NCBI RefSeq assembly: GCF_013385985.1
Contig: NZ_JACAOY010000039.1
Span: 1-46,825, forward strand
Reading direction: 5' to 3'
DNA: 46,825 nt
Origin: Pseudomonas sp. B6002
GTDB taxonomy: Bacteria; Pseudomonadota; Gammaproteobacteria; Pseudomonadales; Pseudomonadaceae
Part shown: piece by piece, positions 25,348 to 34,063 of the stretch
Layout: every line of letters begins with the position of its first letter
Position numbering within the stretch: the first letter of the stretch is position 1
Notes under the pieces: model-generated
Database searches by the model: none
The model's input: only the letters and a program-made list of their open reading frames with translations
Told to the model about the DNA's origin: nothing
Translations under genes and position numbers: made by a program

Positions 25348-26618
25348 ACGGCGAAAAACTCTTCGGCGCACCCGCCCGTGGCGCGGCGGGCCACAGCGAC
25401 CACGACGGCCTGAAACTGGTGCTGCATCGCTACATCATCGATGCCATCGAAGAGTCGGGCAAAAACCTGCTGGAAGGTTCGCGCCAATCCCTCGCGCAGT
25501 TTGTGATCGACAAAGTGTCCGAGTACATCACGCGCATGCACCTGGCGATTTCCCGCTACGAAATGGAACGCCTGGCCGAAGAAATCGTCGACGAACTTAC
25601 CGGCTTCGGCCCCCTGGAAGTGCTGTTGCGCGACCCGTCGGTGACCGAGATCCTGGTCAACGGCCCGCACCGAGTGTTTATCGAGCGCGACGGCCTGCTG
25701 CACCAAAGCGACCTGCGTTTTATCGACGCCCACCACGTGGAGCGGGTGATGCAGCGCATCCTGGCGCCGCTGGGCCGGCGCCTGGACGAGTCTTCGCCGA
25801 TGGTGGACGCGCGCCTGCCCGATGGCAGCCGGGTCAATGCGATCATCCCGCCGATTGCCCTGGACGGTCCCTGCCTGTCGATTCGTAAGTTTCGCAAGGA
25901 CATGCTCAAGAGCAGCGACCTGGTGGCGATGCAAACCATCGACCAAAGCATCTTCGAGTTCTTCCAGGAGGCGGTGGGCAAGCGCTGCAACGTCTTGATC
26001 AGCGGCGGTACGGGCACCGGCAAGACCACCTTGCTCAACATTCTCAGCCAGTTGATCAACCCTCACGAGCGCCTGGTGACCATCGAAGACGTGGCCGAAC
26101 TGCAACTGGGCCACCCCCACGTGGTGCGCCTGGAAACCCGCCCGCCAAATGCCGAAGGCCACGGCGAGGTCAAGGCCAGTGACCTGATCCGCAACGCCCT
26201 GCGGATGCGCCCCGACCGCATCATCCTCGGCGAAATCCGCGGTGTGGAAGTGCTCGATGTAATGACCGCGATGAACACCGGCCACGACGGTTCCATGAGC
26301 ACCGTGCACGCCAACAACGCCCAGGACGCGTTGCTGCGCCTGGAAACCCTCGTGGGCCTGACCGGTCGCGTGGTGGCGGAAAAGACCTTGCGGCAGATGA
26401 TCTGCGCGGCGCTCGACGTGGTGATCCAGCTGACCCGCCTGCCCGACGGTCGCCGCTGCGTGAGCGAGGTGGTGGAAGTGGTCGGCGTGCGTGACGACGT
26501 CTACGTCATCAATACCCTGTTCCGCCTGGACCGGCGTACCGGCTTTGGTTTCCTGCGCGAGGCGATCAACCCCGCAGGCGACAAGCTGCGTCACGAATCG
26601 GCCTTGCCGCTGCCATAG
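25344..26618 (+). CDS. tadA: Flp pilus assembly ATPase TadA (CpaF)
   Basis: A secretion-type hexameric ATPase of 424 residues that powers pilus extension (and retraction in some Tad systems). Walker A SGGTGTGKTT is at 220-229, Walker B glutamate E297 in ILGEIRG, His box MSTVHANN with H322, and the Asp box VTIEDVAELQL lies between. The N-terminal domain (about 30-210) is typical of CpaF. The frame stays open to 24969, but the ATG at 25344 overlaps the tadZ stop and gives the normal length. Confidence 0.96.
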   Translation: MNGEKLFGAPARGAAGHSDHDGLKLVLHRYIIDAIEESGKNLLEGSRQSLAQFVIDKVSEYITRMHLAISRYEMERLAEEIVDELTGFGPLEVLLRDPSVTEILVNGPHRVFIERDGLLHQSDLRFIDAHHVERVMQRILAPLGRRLDESSPMVDARLPDGSRVNAIIPPIALDGPCLSIRKFRKDMLKSSDLVAMQTIDQSIFEFFQEAVGKRCNVLISGGTGTGKTTLLNILSQLINPHERLVTIEDVAELQLGHPHVVRLETRPPNAEGHGEVKASDLIRNALRMRPDRIILGEIRGVEVLDVMTAMNTGHDGSMSTVHANNAQDALLRLETLVGLTGRVVAEKTLRQMICAALDVVIQLTRLPDGRRCVSEVVEVVGVRDDVYVINTLFRLDRRTGFGFLREAINPAGDKLRHESALPLP

Positions 26619-26638
26619 CCCAGGAGGGGAGAGGACGG

Positions 26639-27520
26639 ATGACCGGACCCATTCTGCTGCTGATCTGCATCATCCTCATCGGCCTGTCATATCGCCTGTT
26701 TCAACACGGCTTGCGCCAGGCCGGCAACGACCGTGTGCTGGAGCGCCTCACCGACGGCCAGCCGGTGCAGGAAGCCCCGAGCACCACCTGGACCGCAGTG
26801 GAGCGCATGTTCCAGCGAGCCGGCCTGGGCAAACCTACCGACCGCCTATGGCTATGGCTCACGGGTTGGGCGTTGTGCGCCCCGGTTGGCTACTACCTTG
26901 CCCACTGGTTGGGCGCGCTGGCGATGCTGGTATTACCGCCCCTGGCAATGCGCCTGTACATCGCCTGGCGCTACCAACGGCGTATGCAACGCATGATCGA
27001 GCAGTTGCCGCAGTTGCTGGACCACAGCGTGCGCAGCCTCAAGTCCGGGCGCACCTTGGCAGACGCGGTGCTGGGCGGCATCGAAAGCACCGAAAACCCG
27101 CTCAAGCACGCGATGAGCCGCATTCAGCGCAACGTGCAGATGGGCGTGAGCCTGCCGGACTCCGTGAGCGATTTCGCCGAGTTCTACGAGCAGGATGAGT
27201 TCCGCCTGTTTGCCCTGGGCCTGAAGGTCAACCACCGCTACGGCGGCAACGCCAGCGAGCTGCTGGAAAACCTGATCAAGATGATCCGCGAGCGCGAGCA
27301 AGGCCGCCGCCAGCTCAAGGCGATGACCGGCGAAACGCGCATGACCGCCTATGTGCTGGCGGGTTTGCCGGTGCTCATGGTCGGCTACTTCCTGATGATC
27401 AACCCCGGCTACTTGATGACGATGTGGAACGATGAAACCGGGCGCTATTTGCTGTTCGGTGCCTTGGCGATGGACGTGACGGGCACCTTCGTCATGTGGC
27501 GCATGTTGCGGAGTATTTGA
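26639..27520 (+). CDS. tadB: Tad inner-membrane platform protein TadB
   Basis: A 293-residue type II secretion F-domain protein. Membrane helices lie near 4-18, 80-110, 235-255 and 265-290. The cytoplasmic GspF-like segment includes QLPQLLDHSVRSLKSGRTLADAV and HRYGGNASELLENLIKMIRER. With TadC it forms the platform that couples TadA to pilus growth. A strong AGGAGGGG ribosome site stands upstream, and tadC starts one base after the stop. Confidence 0.94.
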   Translation: MTGPILLLICIILIGLSYRLFQHGLRQAGNDRVLERLTDGQPVQEAPSTTWTAVERMFQRAGLGKPTDRLWLWLTGWALCAPVGYYLAHWLGALAMLVLPPLAMRLYIAWRYQRRMQRMIEQLPQLLDHSVRSLKSGRTLADAVLGGIESTENPLKHAMSRIQRNVQMGVSLPDSVSDFAEFYEQDEFRLFALGLKVNHRYGGNASELLENLIKMIREREQGRRQLKAMTGETRMTAYVLAGLPVLMVGYFLMINPGYLMTMWNDETGRYLLFGALAMDVTGTFVMWRMLRSI

Positions 27521-27521
27521 G

Positions 27522-28409
27522 ATGACGTTATTGGCCAGTGCCTTGTTGCTGCTCGCTGCCGTGGTGTTGATCAGCGGCCGCTGGTTGGAACAACGCCGAC
27601 GCCAGCGCCTGGTCACCCAGCGCCTGCAGGGCCAACTGAGCCGCGAAGACCGCTTCGGCAGCCTGCTGCGCCAGTTGGGCGCCAGCCCCCTCGCCCAGCG
27701 TTCGGTGAGCCTGGACAACGAGACCCAGACCCTGCTCAACCGCATCGGTTGGCGCAAGGCCAACCAGCGCTCGCTGTTTGCCGCCTTTCAGGTTGGCGTG
27801 CCCATCGTGTTGCTGGCGGTGTCGGTGGTCGGGCAGCAGTTGCTGTTCCCCCATGCGCAATCGCCGTGGATCGCGCCCGTAATCGCCCTGGGCATTGGCT
27901 ACCTGCTGCCAAAACGCATTCTGGCTGCGGCGGCGAAAGCCCGTCAGCAACGTATCGCCCGGGAGATTTCGACGTTCATCCCGCTGCTGCGCATCCTCTT
28001 CGAATCGGGCATGGCAGTCGAGCAATCGTTGCGCGTGCTGGGCACCGAGGCCCAGCGCTTGTTGCCGGACCTTACCCAGGAGCTGCGCCTGATCCTGGCG
28101 CGGGTCGACTCCGGCCTGGAGCTGGGTGAAGAGCTGGGCAAGACCGCACGGTTGCTGGCCGTGGATGAGTTCACCGACACCTGCGTAATCCTGCAGCAAC
28201 TGATCACGCAGGGCGGCGGCGCGATGAAGTCGCTGCTGGCACTCAAGCAACTGCTCGATGACCGGCGCCTGACCCGCTTGCAGGAATACATCTCGAAGAT
28301 GTCGGCCAAGATGTCCGTGGTGATGATGGTGTTCCTGTTCCCGGCCCTGCTGACGGTACTCGGCGGGCCGGCCTTTATCGCGATCGCCCGCGCCCTGAAT
28401 AACTTTTGA
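27522..28409 (+). CDS. tadC: Tad inner-membrane platform protein TadC
   Basis: A 295-residue partner and paralogue of TadB. N-terminal membrane helix at 3-18, two helices near 85-130, GspF-type cytoplasmic segment (EISTFIPLLRILFESGMAVEQSLRVL; LLAVDEFTDTCVILQQL) and a C-terminal helix (MVFLFPALLTVLGGPAFIAI). It is separated by 10 bases from tadD. Confidence 0.93.
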   Translation: MTLLASALLLLAAVVLISGRWLEQRRRQRLVTQRLQGQLSREDRFGSLLRQLGASPLAQRSVSLDNETQTLLNRIGWRKANQRSLFAAFQVGVPIVLLAVSVVGQQLLFPHAQSPWIAPVIALGIGYLLPKRILAAAAKARQQRIAREISTFIPLLRILFESGMAVEQSLRVLGTEAQRLLPDLTQELRLILARVDSGLELGEELGKTARLLAVDEFTDTCVILQQLITQGGGAMKSLLALKQLLDDRRLTRLQEYISKMSAKMSVVMMVFLFPALLTVLGGPAFIAIARALNNF

Positions 28410-28419
28410 GGAGCCTTTG

Positions 28420-29145
28420 ATGAAACTACTGATCGGCGCACTGAGCCTGTTGATGCTTGGCGGCTGTGCCACCAACGGCCAAACACCCTGGGCCGCGCTG
28501 AGCGGCTCGACCAGTTGTTCCAAGCCCAGCGCCGAGCAGGAGCTGGCGCTGAACCTGGCCGATGACATGGCCAACGAAGGCAAGCTGCACGCCAGCCTGG
28601 CCAACCTGCAAAGCCTGCCCGATGCACTGCCCCAGGTGCGCCTGCGCAAGGCCCGGGCCGCGCGCTTGTTGGGCCGCAGCGAAGCCGAGCCGATGTACCG
28701 CAGCCTGGTGGGCACTTGCCTGGCTGCCGAAGGCGAGCATGGCCTGGGCCAGCTGGCGTCGGCCAGGGGCAGCAACGACCAGGCCCTGGCCCACATGCAA
28801 CGGGCGGCGCAGTTGGCCCCGACCAACGAAAAAATCCGCAATGACCTGGGGGTGGTGTACCTCGACCAGTTGCGCCTGGAGGACGCCCGCTTCGAATTCC
28901 TCACGGCCATGGAGCTCAAGCCGAGCGACCAACTGGCCGCCGTCAACCTGATGACCCTGTTGATCTACCAGGACAACTGGGGGCAAGCCGCGCAACTCGT
29001 CAGCCAACTGAGCCTGAGCCCGGAACAGGTGAACAATGCACAGGTTCGGGCCCAGAAGCTCAAGACGTCGAGCAAGGCGGTAGCGCGTAAACCCAAGGAC
29101 CAAGTGGCCGCCGTCAGCGATGCGCTGCCAGCCACCGTGAAATAG
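28420..29145 (+). CDS. tadD: Tad system lipoprotein with TPR repeats, TadD
   Basis: A 241-residue lipoprotein (LGGC lipobox, C16, Ala at +2) with at least two TPR-like units (about 95-165: GLGQLASARGSNDQALAHM; EKIRNDLGVVYLDQLRLEDA). TadD acts as a pilotin or assembly factor for the secretin. The ATG at 28420 follows GAGGAG; a TTG one codon earlier is also possible. Confidence 0.9.
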   Translation: MKLLIGALSLLMLGGCATNGQTPWAALSGSTSCSKPSAEQELALNLADDMANEGKLHASLANLQSLPDALPQVRLRKARAARLLGRSEAEPMYRSLVGTCLAAEGEHGLGQLASARGSNDQALAHMQRAAQLAPTNEKIRNDLGVVYLDQLRLEDARFEFLTAMELKPSDQLAAVNLMTLLIYQDNWGQAAQLVSQLSLSPEQVNNAQVRAQKLKTSSKAVARKPKDQVAAVSDALPATVK

Positions 29146-29155
29146 GGAGTTGAAG

Positions 29156-29425
29156 ATGAAAGCCCACTACCTCGCCTGCCTGGCCCTGCTGCCGTTGATG
29201 GCCCAAGCCATCGAGCCCGGCCCCTCGTCCCCGCAGCAGGCCGAGACCGAAAACTGGATGACGTTGCAGGTGAGCGGTCGCGCTGCCTCGAGCATCCCGC
29301 AAAAGGTGAGCCCGACTGAGCGCGACCAGGCGTTCAAGCGTTGGCTGGACAGCAACAAGCATCCGATTCCGGAGTTTTTTGAGACTGGCACCGGGGGCAA
29401 ATCAGGAAGCGGTTCCAGCAAATGA
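29156..29425 (+). CDS. DUF3613-type small secreted protein of the tad operon
   Basis: An 89-residue protein with a Sec signal peptide (MKAHYLACLALLPLMAQA) and a polar mature part: WMTLQVSGRAASSIPQKVSPTERDQAFKRWLDS is the recognisable core, ending in a Gly/Ser tail. It is last in the rcp-tad operon, ten bases after tadD, with GGGAG before the ATG. The DUF3613 assignment is from memory of the motif. A periplasmic accessory role in Flp assembly is inferred from position only. Confidence 0.75.
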   Translation: MKAHYLACLALLPLMAQAIEPGPSSPQQAETENWMTLQVSGRAASSIPQKVSPTERDQAFKRWLDSNKHPIPEFFETGTGGKSGSGSSK

Positions 29426-29456
29426 CGAGGTGAGGGGAGCACGCTCCCTCACCTCG
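29426..29456. terminator. Bidirectional hairpin between the tad operon and pprB
   Basis: CGAGGTGAGGGGAGC and GCTCCCTCACCTCG form a stem of about 14 bp with one unpaired base and a tiny loop, between convergent genes. It has no T-run on either side, so it may work with Rho or mainly protect RNA ends. Confidence 0.6.
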
Positions 29457-29462
29457 GCCACT

Positions 29463-30245
29463 TCAATGGGCGGTGACCCGCTGACGCATGGCCGAATTGC
29501 TCGGTGATAGCGCCAACGCGAGCTGGGTGCGGTTATGCATGTGGGTCAAACGCAACACCTGGGACACATAGAGTTTCACGGTGTTTTCGGTGATCCCCAG
29601 TTCACAGGCGATCTGGTAGTTGGTCTGGCCCTTGCCCACAAGCCTCGCAACATCCAACTGCCGAGGTGACAGCTGGTTGAAGATCGTAGGAATTTCAAGC
29701 GGCACTGCGTCGTCTGCCGAAGTATCGCCATCGGTGTCCTGCGCAGGGCTGCGACGGACTTTGTCGAGGTCCTGGTACAGGTCGTTGATGGACTCGGACA
29801 GGTACTGCAATTTCTGGTTCAAGTGCCCCAGTTGCAGCTCCTTCTGCCGCTCCTCCAAGGCCGCTTCCTGGCGCTGCAAGCCTTCGAGCAGTTCATCGAG
29901 GTTGATCGGCTTTTGATAGTAATCGGAGATGCCCGCACGCAGGGCCTTGATCACGTCCTGCTTGTCAGCGCGGCCGGTGAGCATGATCGCCTCGAACGCA
30001 CGCTGCTTGCCGGCCACCCGCTGCAGGGCTTGCACCAGCTCGATACCGTCCATGTCCGGCATGTGCAGGTCGCACAGCACCAGGCCAATCTCGGTGTCTT
30101 CGCTGAAACGCTTCAAGGCGTGCCGGCTGGACTCACAGGGCACGCAACGGTAGCCGTTGCCTTCAAGAAACTCACAGAGCTCTTCAACGATCAACGGCTG
30201 GTCGTCGACCACGAGCACTTTCACTGCTGACGTAAGCTTGTTCAC
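29463..30245 (-). CDS. pprB: Response regulator PprB (receiver plus LuxR-type HTH)
   Basis: A 260-residue two-component regulator. The receiver domain is at 8-122: D14-D15 pocket, phospho-acceptor D59 in LCDLHMPDMDG, switch Thr in MLTGR, Lys in YQKPI. A coiled-coil linker runs over about 120-165 (EAALEERQKELQLGHLNQKLQ) and the LuxR/GerE helix-turn-helix is at about 193-250 (LSPRQLDVARLVGKGQ, ITENTVKLYVSQVL). In P. aeruginosa PprB, with PprA, activates Flp pili and other surface adhesins in a hyper-biofilm state. The GTG start at 30245 follows GGAG. It converges on the tad operon. Confidence 0.93.
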   Translation of the reverse strand: MNKLTSAVKVLVVDDQPLIVEELCEFLEGNGYRCVPCESSRHALKRFSEDTEIGLVLCDLHMPDMDGIELVQALQRVAGKQRAFEAIMLTGRADKQDVIKALRAGISDYYQKPINLDELLEGLQRQEAALEERQKELQLGHLNQKLQYLSESINDLYQDLDKVRRSPAQDTDGDTSADDAVPLEIPTIFNQLSPRQLDVARLVGKGQTNYQIACELGITENTVKLYVSQVLRLTHMHNRTQLALALSPSNSAMRQRVTAH

Positions 30246-30371
30246 GCGCTACTCCATGCCTGGCAAGCCAAAAGTTTGACCTATCCCTTCTGACGAAGAA
30301 TCCTATACATCTACTCAATAAACGTAGACCTACTTTCCGACTATGTACATAGCGATAGAGGCCTTCTGCGA
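30246..30371 (-). promoter_or_regulatory. pprB promoter region with candidate boxes
   Basis: On the minus strand it contains GTACATAGTCGGAAAG (30348-30333), and ATTAGTCGC runs into it from the end of fppA (30376-30368). Both resemble the GTATTAGTC sites upstream of the lipoprotein and flp/rcpC, consistent with pprB autoregulation. No -35/-10 pair stands out. Confidence 0.35.
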
Positions 30372-30821
30372 CTAATGGATCCAAAGCCAGTACAAGGCAA
30401 AACCTGTCAGTAAATAGGGTGCAAACGGCTGCTTTGTTGGCGCCTGATCGGGCCCAGGCGCAACACGCGTGCTAAGCCTTTGACCCACAACGGCCCATGC
30501 GCCCATTGCCACGGCGGCCCCGATCAGCGACCACAGCAAATAGTCGGGGGTAGTCGCCAACGCCAGCGCGGCCAGCAGCTTTACATCACCGGCGCCAAAG
30601 CGCCCCAATACATAGCCCGGCAAGCCCAGCAACACCGCCAGGGCAAAGGCCCTGCCGCCCTCACTGGCGGGGGCACCGATCCAGGTGACACCCATCCACA
30701 GCAGATAGATAAGCGCGATCAAGCCAACGCCCAGCGTCAACCCGTTGGCGATTTGCCGCTGTCGAATGTCTTGCACTGAGCACAGCACCAACCAGAGCAG
30801 GATTACCAAGCCTTGGGTCAC
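30372..30821 (-). CDS. fppA: Type IVb prepilin peptidase FppA (A24 family)
   Basis: Inner-membrane aspartyl protease of 149 residues that cleaves the Flp prepilin and the TadE/TadG pseudopilins. Catalytic aspartates are D18 in VQDIRQRQIAN and D79 in the GxGD motif (GAGDVKLL). There are five or so membrane helices and no N-terminal methylase domain, as in CpaA/TadV. The start is GTG at 30821 with AAGGGA upstream. It lies 126 bp upstream of pprB in the same direction. Confidence 0.92.
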   Translation of the reverse strand: MTQGLVILLWLVLCSVQDIRQRQIANGLTLGVGLIALIYLLWMGVTWIGAPASEGGRAFALAVLLGLPGYVLGRFGAGDVKLLAALALATTPDYLLWSLIGAAVAMGAWAVVGQRLSTRVAPGPDQAPTKQPFAPYLLTGFALYWLWIH

Positions 30822-30893
30822 GTAAAAAACATCCCTTTTCGCTGAATGATTCTATGCTGATATCAAGTAGTAGCCGTCAGGGTAGACGCGGTC
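30822..30893 (+). promoter_or_regulatory. fppA/tadE divergent promoter gap
   Basis: A 72-bp gap. GTAGTAGCCGTCAGG at 30867-30881 matches 11 of 15 positions of the flp/rcpC site, but it is G+C-richer and a weaker candidate than the others. Confidence 0.28.
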
Positions 30894-31331
30894 ATGCAAA
30901 CAAGCCTCCCCCGCAAGCAAAAAGGTGCCGCGGCGATAGAGTTCGCCCTGGTGTTCGTGATCTTTTTTGCCGTGTTCTACGGACTGGTCAGCTATAGCCT
31001 GCCGTTGCTGCTGATGCAGTCGTTCCACCAGGCGGCCGCCGAAGGCGTGCGCCGCAGCGTGTCACTGGACCCTGCCACCGTCGGCTACTCAGGCCTGGTG
31101 ACGCAACGCGCCCAGGCCGCCACTCTGGCGCAACTGAACTGGATTCCCGCTTCGTTCAAATTCCTGCCCAGCTACGTGAATGCGACCTACGTCGGTACCA
31201 CCCTGACGGTGACGATCAGTTACCCCTCCTCCAGCCTCACGTCCGTGTTGCCGGTGCTGGTGTTGCCCGGCATAGGCGCAGTGCCCAAACTGCCGACTTA
31301 CCTCTCCGCCACGTCGAGCCTTCAGTTTTGA
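30894..31331 (+). CDS. tadE: Minor pseudopilin TadE
   Basis: A 145-residue TadE-like protein. The N-terminal KQKGAAAIEFALVFVIFFAVF has the pseudopilin cleavage site (after Gly) and a Glu at +5 of the mature protein, followed by one membrane helix and a periplasmic domain rich in Val, Leu and Ser. Minor pseudopilins of this type probably prime the Flp pilus. The stop overlaps the pprA start. Confidence 0.85.
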   Translation: MQTSLPRKQKGAAAIEFALVFVIFFAVFYGLVSYSLPLLLMQSFHQAAAEGVRRSVSLDPATVGYSGLVTQRAQAATLAQLNWIPASFKFLPSYVNATYVGTTLTVTISYPSSSLTSVLPVLVLPGIGAVPKLPTYLSATSSLQF

Positions 31332-34063
31332 CCCCGGGGGATAAGCTGCTCGGGCGTTTGCTGGGCCGCAGCAGCCCGCTGCCTTTCGATGCAACGCCCC
31401 CAGCGTTCAATGGCCTGCAACTGCAACTGGACGCTCAGGGCCATGTGCTGAGCATCACCGGCACCTTGCGCACGCAGCTCGCCCAACACCTGACCCACAA
31501 CGCCACGCCGCCTTTGCACAGCTTACTGCGTGCCAACAGCGCGCTGAGCATCGAAGGCCAACCTGCCGACTGGCAACGCCATGGCCTGGACCTCGACTTC
31601 CAGGGCATCGCCGGCCAAACCCTGCACACCCGTGGCTGGATCGAGCCCGATGGCGACCACTGGACCCTACGCCTGCTCGACGTCAGCGACCTGTTGGCCG
31701 GCCGCCAGTTGGCCCAGCACCGTGAGCAGAACCACCAGTTGGCCTGCCAGATGAGCGAACAGTTGCGGGTCTGCACCCTCAGCCGCCTGCCGGAAGTGCT
31801 CAACGAACACTTGGCCAGCGTGGCCCAACGCTGGCGCATCCCCTGCATTGCCCTGGCGTTGCTCGACGATGACGACCAGGGTTGGCGCATCTACGGCCAG
31901 TACGCCGCCCACGACGCCCCCGCGCTGTGGCAGACCGCGCAACGCCTGGGCACCAGCCTGGACAGCGTCAACGGTAACGTCCCGTTGAGCCTGGACATTG
32001 CCCAGGGCCACAACGACAACCCGCGCCTGCACAGCGTGTTCGGCAATGCCGACGGTTTTCTGGTGCCTTACCGCGATGGGCAGGGCGTGGCCGCGTGGTT
32101 GCTGTGCGGGTTCTACAACAGCCAATCCCAGACCAGCGAACGGGACTGGCTGAACCTCACCGCCGCCCTCGCCGCCCCCCTGCTGAGCCGGTTGCGCGAA
32201 CAGCATCATCACCAGCAACTGGAGCGCGTCGAAGCCCTGCAAGGTTTGCTGGGCACCGGCTGGTGGGAGCTGTTGCCGGCCACCCAGGAGATTCAACTGG
32301 CCCCACAACTGCTGCGCAGCCTGAGCCTGGACGACGGCCCCACTCGCCAGCCCCTCGACTTATGGCTGGAACTGGTCCACCCCGCCGACCGCCAGGAACT
32401 CGGCAGTCGCCTGCATGACCTGCAAGCCTTGGGCAAACCCTTGCTCACCAGCGTGCGCCTGCAACGTAGCGATACCGAACATCCTGTCTGGTACCGCGTA
32501 CAGGGCCAAGTGCTCGGAGTGGGCGACAATCGTCGCTGGATCGGTTTCATGCTCGACATCAGCGACATCAAGAACCAGCAACTGCAAGCCGCCGCCGCCC
32601 ATGCGCGTCTGGATAACGTGATCGCCAGCTCCCCTGCCGTGATCTATGTGCAGCGCTACGTCAACGGGGCGCTGCAACCGGTGTTCTTCAGCGACAGCCT
32701 GCTGCCGCTGCTGGGCTGGACGCTGGCCGAGTGCGACGGGGCCGCGCTGGCATTGCTGATCCACCCCGAAGACCGCGAGCTGTATTTCGAACGCACCCGC
32801 CAGTTGCTGCGCGAAGGCACCGTGCGCAGTCGCTACCGGGTCCGCGACAAACAAGGTCACTACCACTGGCTGCTCGACGAGGCCAAGCTGCTGCGCGACG
32901 ACCTTGGCCTGCCGGTTGAAGCGGTCGGCCTGTGGCTGGACGTCACCGAGGCGACCCTGGCGGCCGAACAGGTCAAGCAGAGCGAGGAACGCTACCGCAT
33001 CCTCGTGGAAGACTCCCCGGCGATGATCTGCCGCTACCGGCCCGACCTGACGCTGACCTTCGGCAACACGCCCCTGGCCAACTACCTGGAATGCCTGCCG
33101 GCGCAACTGCCGGGGGTGAACCTGGGGGAATGGCTGTCGACCGAACAGCGCCACGCCTTTGTGCAGCGCATCAGCCAGCTGACCCCGGAATTCCCCGTGA
33201 GCACTGCCGAAATCAGCCTGCAATTGCCGGGGCGCGAACATGCCTGGTGGGTGTGGTCGGACCGTGGGGTGTTCGACGAAAGCGGCGCCCTGGTGGAAGT
33301 GCAGGCCGTGGGCCGGGACAACACCGAAGTGCGCCGCTCCCAGCAACAACTGACCCAAAGCGCCAAGATGGCCACCCTTGGCGAAATGGCCACCGGCCTG
33401 GCCCACGAGATCAACCAACCGTTGAACGTGATGCGCATGGCCATCGTCAACGTGCTCAAGCGCTTGAGCAACGGCGACGCCCAGATCGACTACCTCACCG
33501 AAAAGCTCCAGCGCATCGATGCCCAAGTGCAACGGGCCGCGAAGGTGGTGGACCATATGCGTGTGTTCGGCCGCCGCTCGGAAATCGAACAGCAACCCTT
33601 CGACCCGGCACAGGCTGTGGAAGGTACGCTCTCGCTGCTCAGCGAAGGCTTGCGCGGCAAGGGTGTGGAAGTGCGTCTGACGCCTGCGGATTTCTCGGTG
33701 AAGGTCATCGGTTACGCCGACCAACTGGAACAGGTGCTGATCAACCTGATGGTCAACGCTCGCGACGCCCTGCTGAGCCAACGGGAAAAAAATCCCGGTT
33801 TGAACCCCTGGATCGCCGTTCACACCGAGCATGACAGCCGCCATGTGCGCATTTGGGTCGAGGACAACGGTGGCGGCATCGACCCGCGTCTGCTGGAGCG
33901 GATTTTCGAGCCGTTCTTCACCACCAAGCCGATTGGCGTGGGCACCGGATTGGGCTTGTCGGTGAGCTACGGCATCGTGGAAAACATGGGCGGACGCCTG
34001 AGTGTCAGCAACGGCGAGCACGGCGCCCGGTTCTGCGTGGAACTGCCGATAAGCGCCGCCTAG
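31328..34063 (+). CDS. pprA: Multi-PAS sensor histidine kinase PprA
   Basis: A 911-residue histidine kinase. Residues about 150-300 look GAF-like ([20 protein letters not shown]), followed by three PAS units (about 310-415, 425-545, 555-670). Then come the dimerisation domain with H693 in [11 protein letters not shown] and the ATPase domain with the N box ([12 protein letters not shown]810), VEDNGGGI and [15 protein letters not shown]. No transmembrane helix is visible, so the signal is probably cytoplasmic. It starts with TTG overlapping the tadE stop (TTGA) and lacks a good ribosome site, implying translational coupling. PprB is the expected partner. Confidence 0.9.
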   Translation: MTPGDKLLGRLLGRSSPLPFDATPPAFNGLQLQLDAQGHVLSITGTLRTQLAQHLTHNATPPLHSLLRANSALSIEGQPADWQRHGLDLDFQGIAGQTLHTRGWIEPDGDHWTLRLLDVSDLLAGRQLAQHREQNHQLACQMSEQLRVCTLSRLPEVLNEHLASVAQRWRIPCIALALLDDDDQGWRIYGQYAAHDAPALWQTAQRLGTSLDSVNGNVPLSLDIAQGHNDNPRLHSVFGNADGFLVPYRDGQGVAAWLLCGFYNSQSQTSERDWLNLTAALAAPLLSRLREQHHHQQLERVEALQGLLGTGWWELLPATQEIQLAPQLLRSLSLDDGPTRQPLDLWLELVHPADRQELGSRLHDLQALGKPLLTSVRLQRSDTEHPVWYRVQGQVLGVGDNRRWIGFMLDISDIKNQQLQAAAAHARLDNVIASSPAVIYVQRYVNGALQPVFFSDSLLPLLGWTLAECDGAALALLIHPEDRELYFERTRQLLREGTVRSRYRVRDKQGHYHWLLDEAKLLRDDLGLPVEAVGLWLDVTEATLAAEQVKQSEERYRILVEDSPAMICRYRPDLTLTFGNTPLANYLECLPAQLPGVNLGEWLSTEQRHAFVQRISQLTPEFPVSTAEISLQLPGREHAWWVWSDRGVFDESGALVEVQAVGRDNTEVRRSQQQLTQSAKMATLGEMATGLAHEINQPLNVMRMAIVNVLKRLSNGDAQIDYLTEKLQRIDAQVQRAAKVVDHMRVFGRRSEIEQQPFDPAQAVEGTLSLLSEGLRGKGVEVRLTPADFSVKVIGYADQLEQVLINLMVNARDALLSQREKNPGLNPWIAVHTEHDSRHVRIWVEDNGGGIDPRLLERIFEPFFTTKPIGVGTGLGLSVSYGIVENMGGRLSVSNGEHGARFCVELPISAA

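Noticed and set aside
27528-28946. 472-codon antisense frame across tadC/tadD
   Set aside because: It spans two real genes of the tad operon and has no recognisable domain or start signal.
32360-34021. 553-codon antisense frame within pprA
   Set aside because: His/Gln-rich shadow with no domain; pprA has all kinase motifs.
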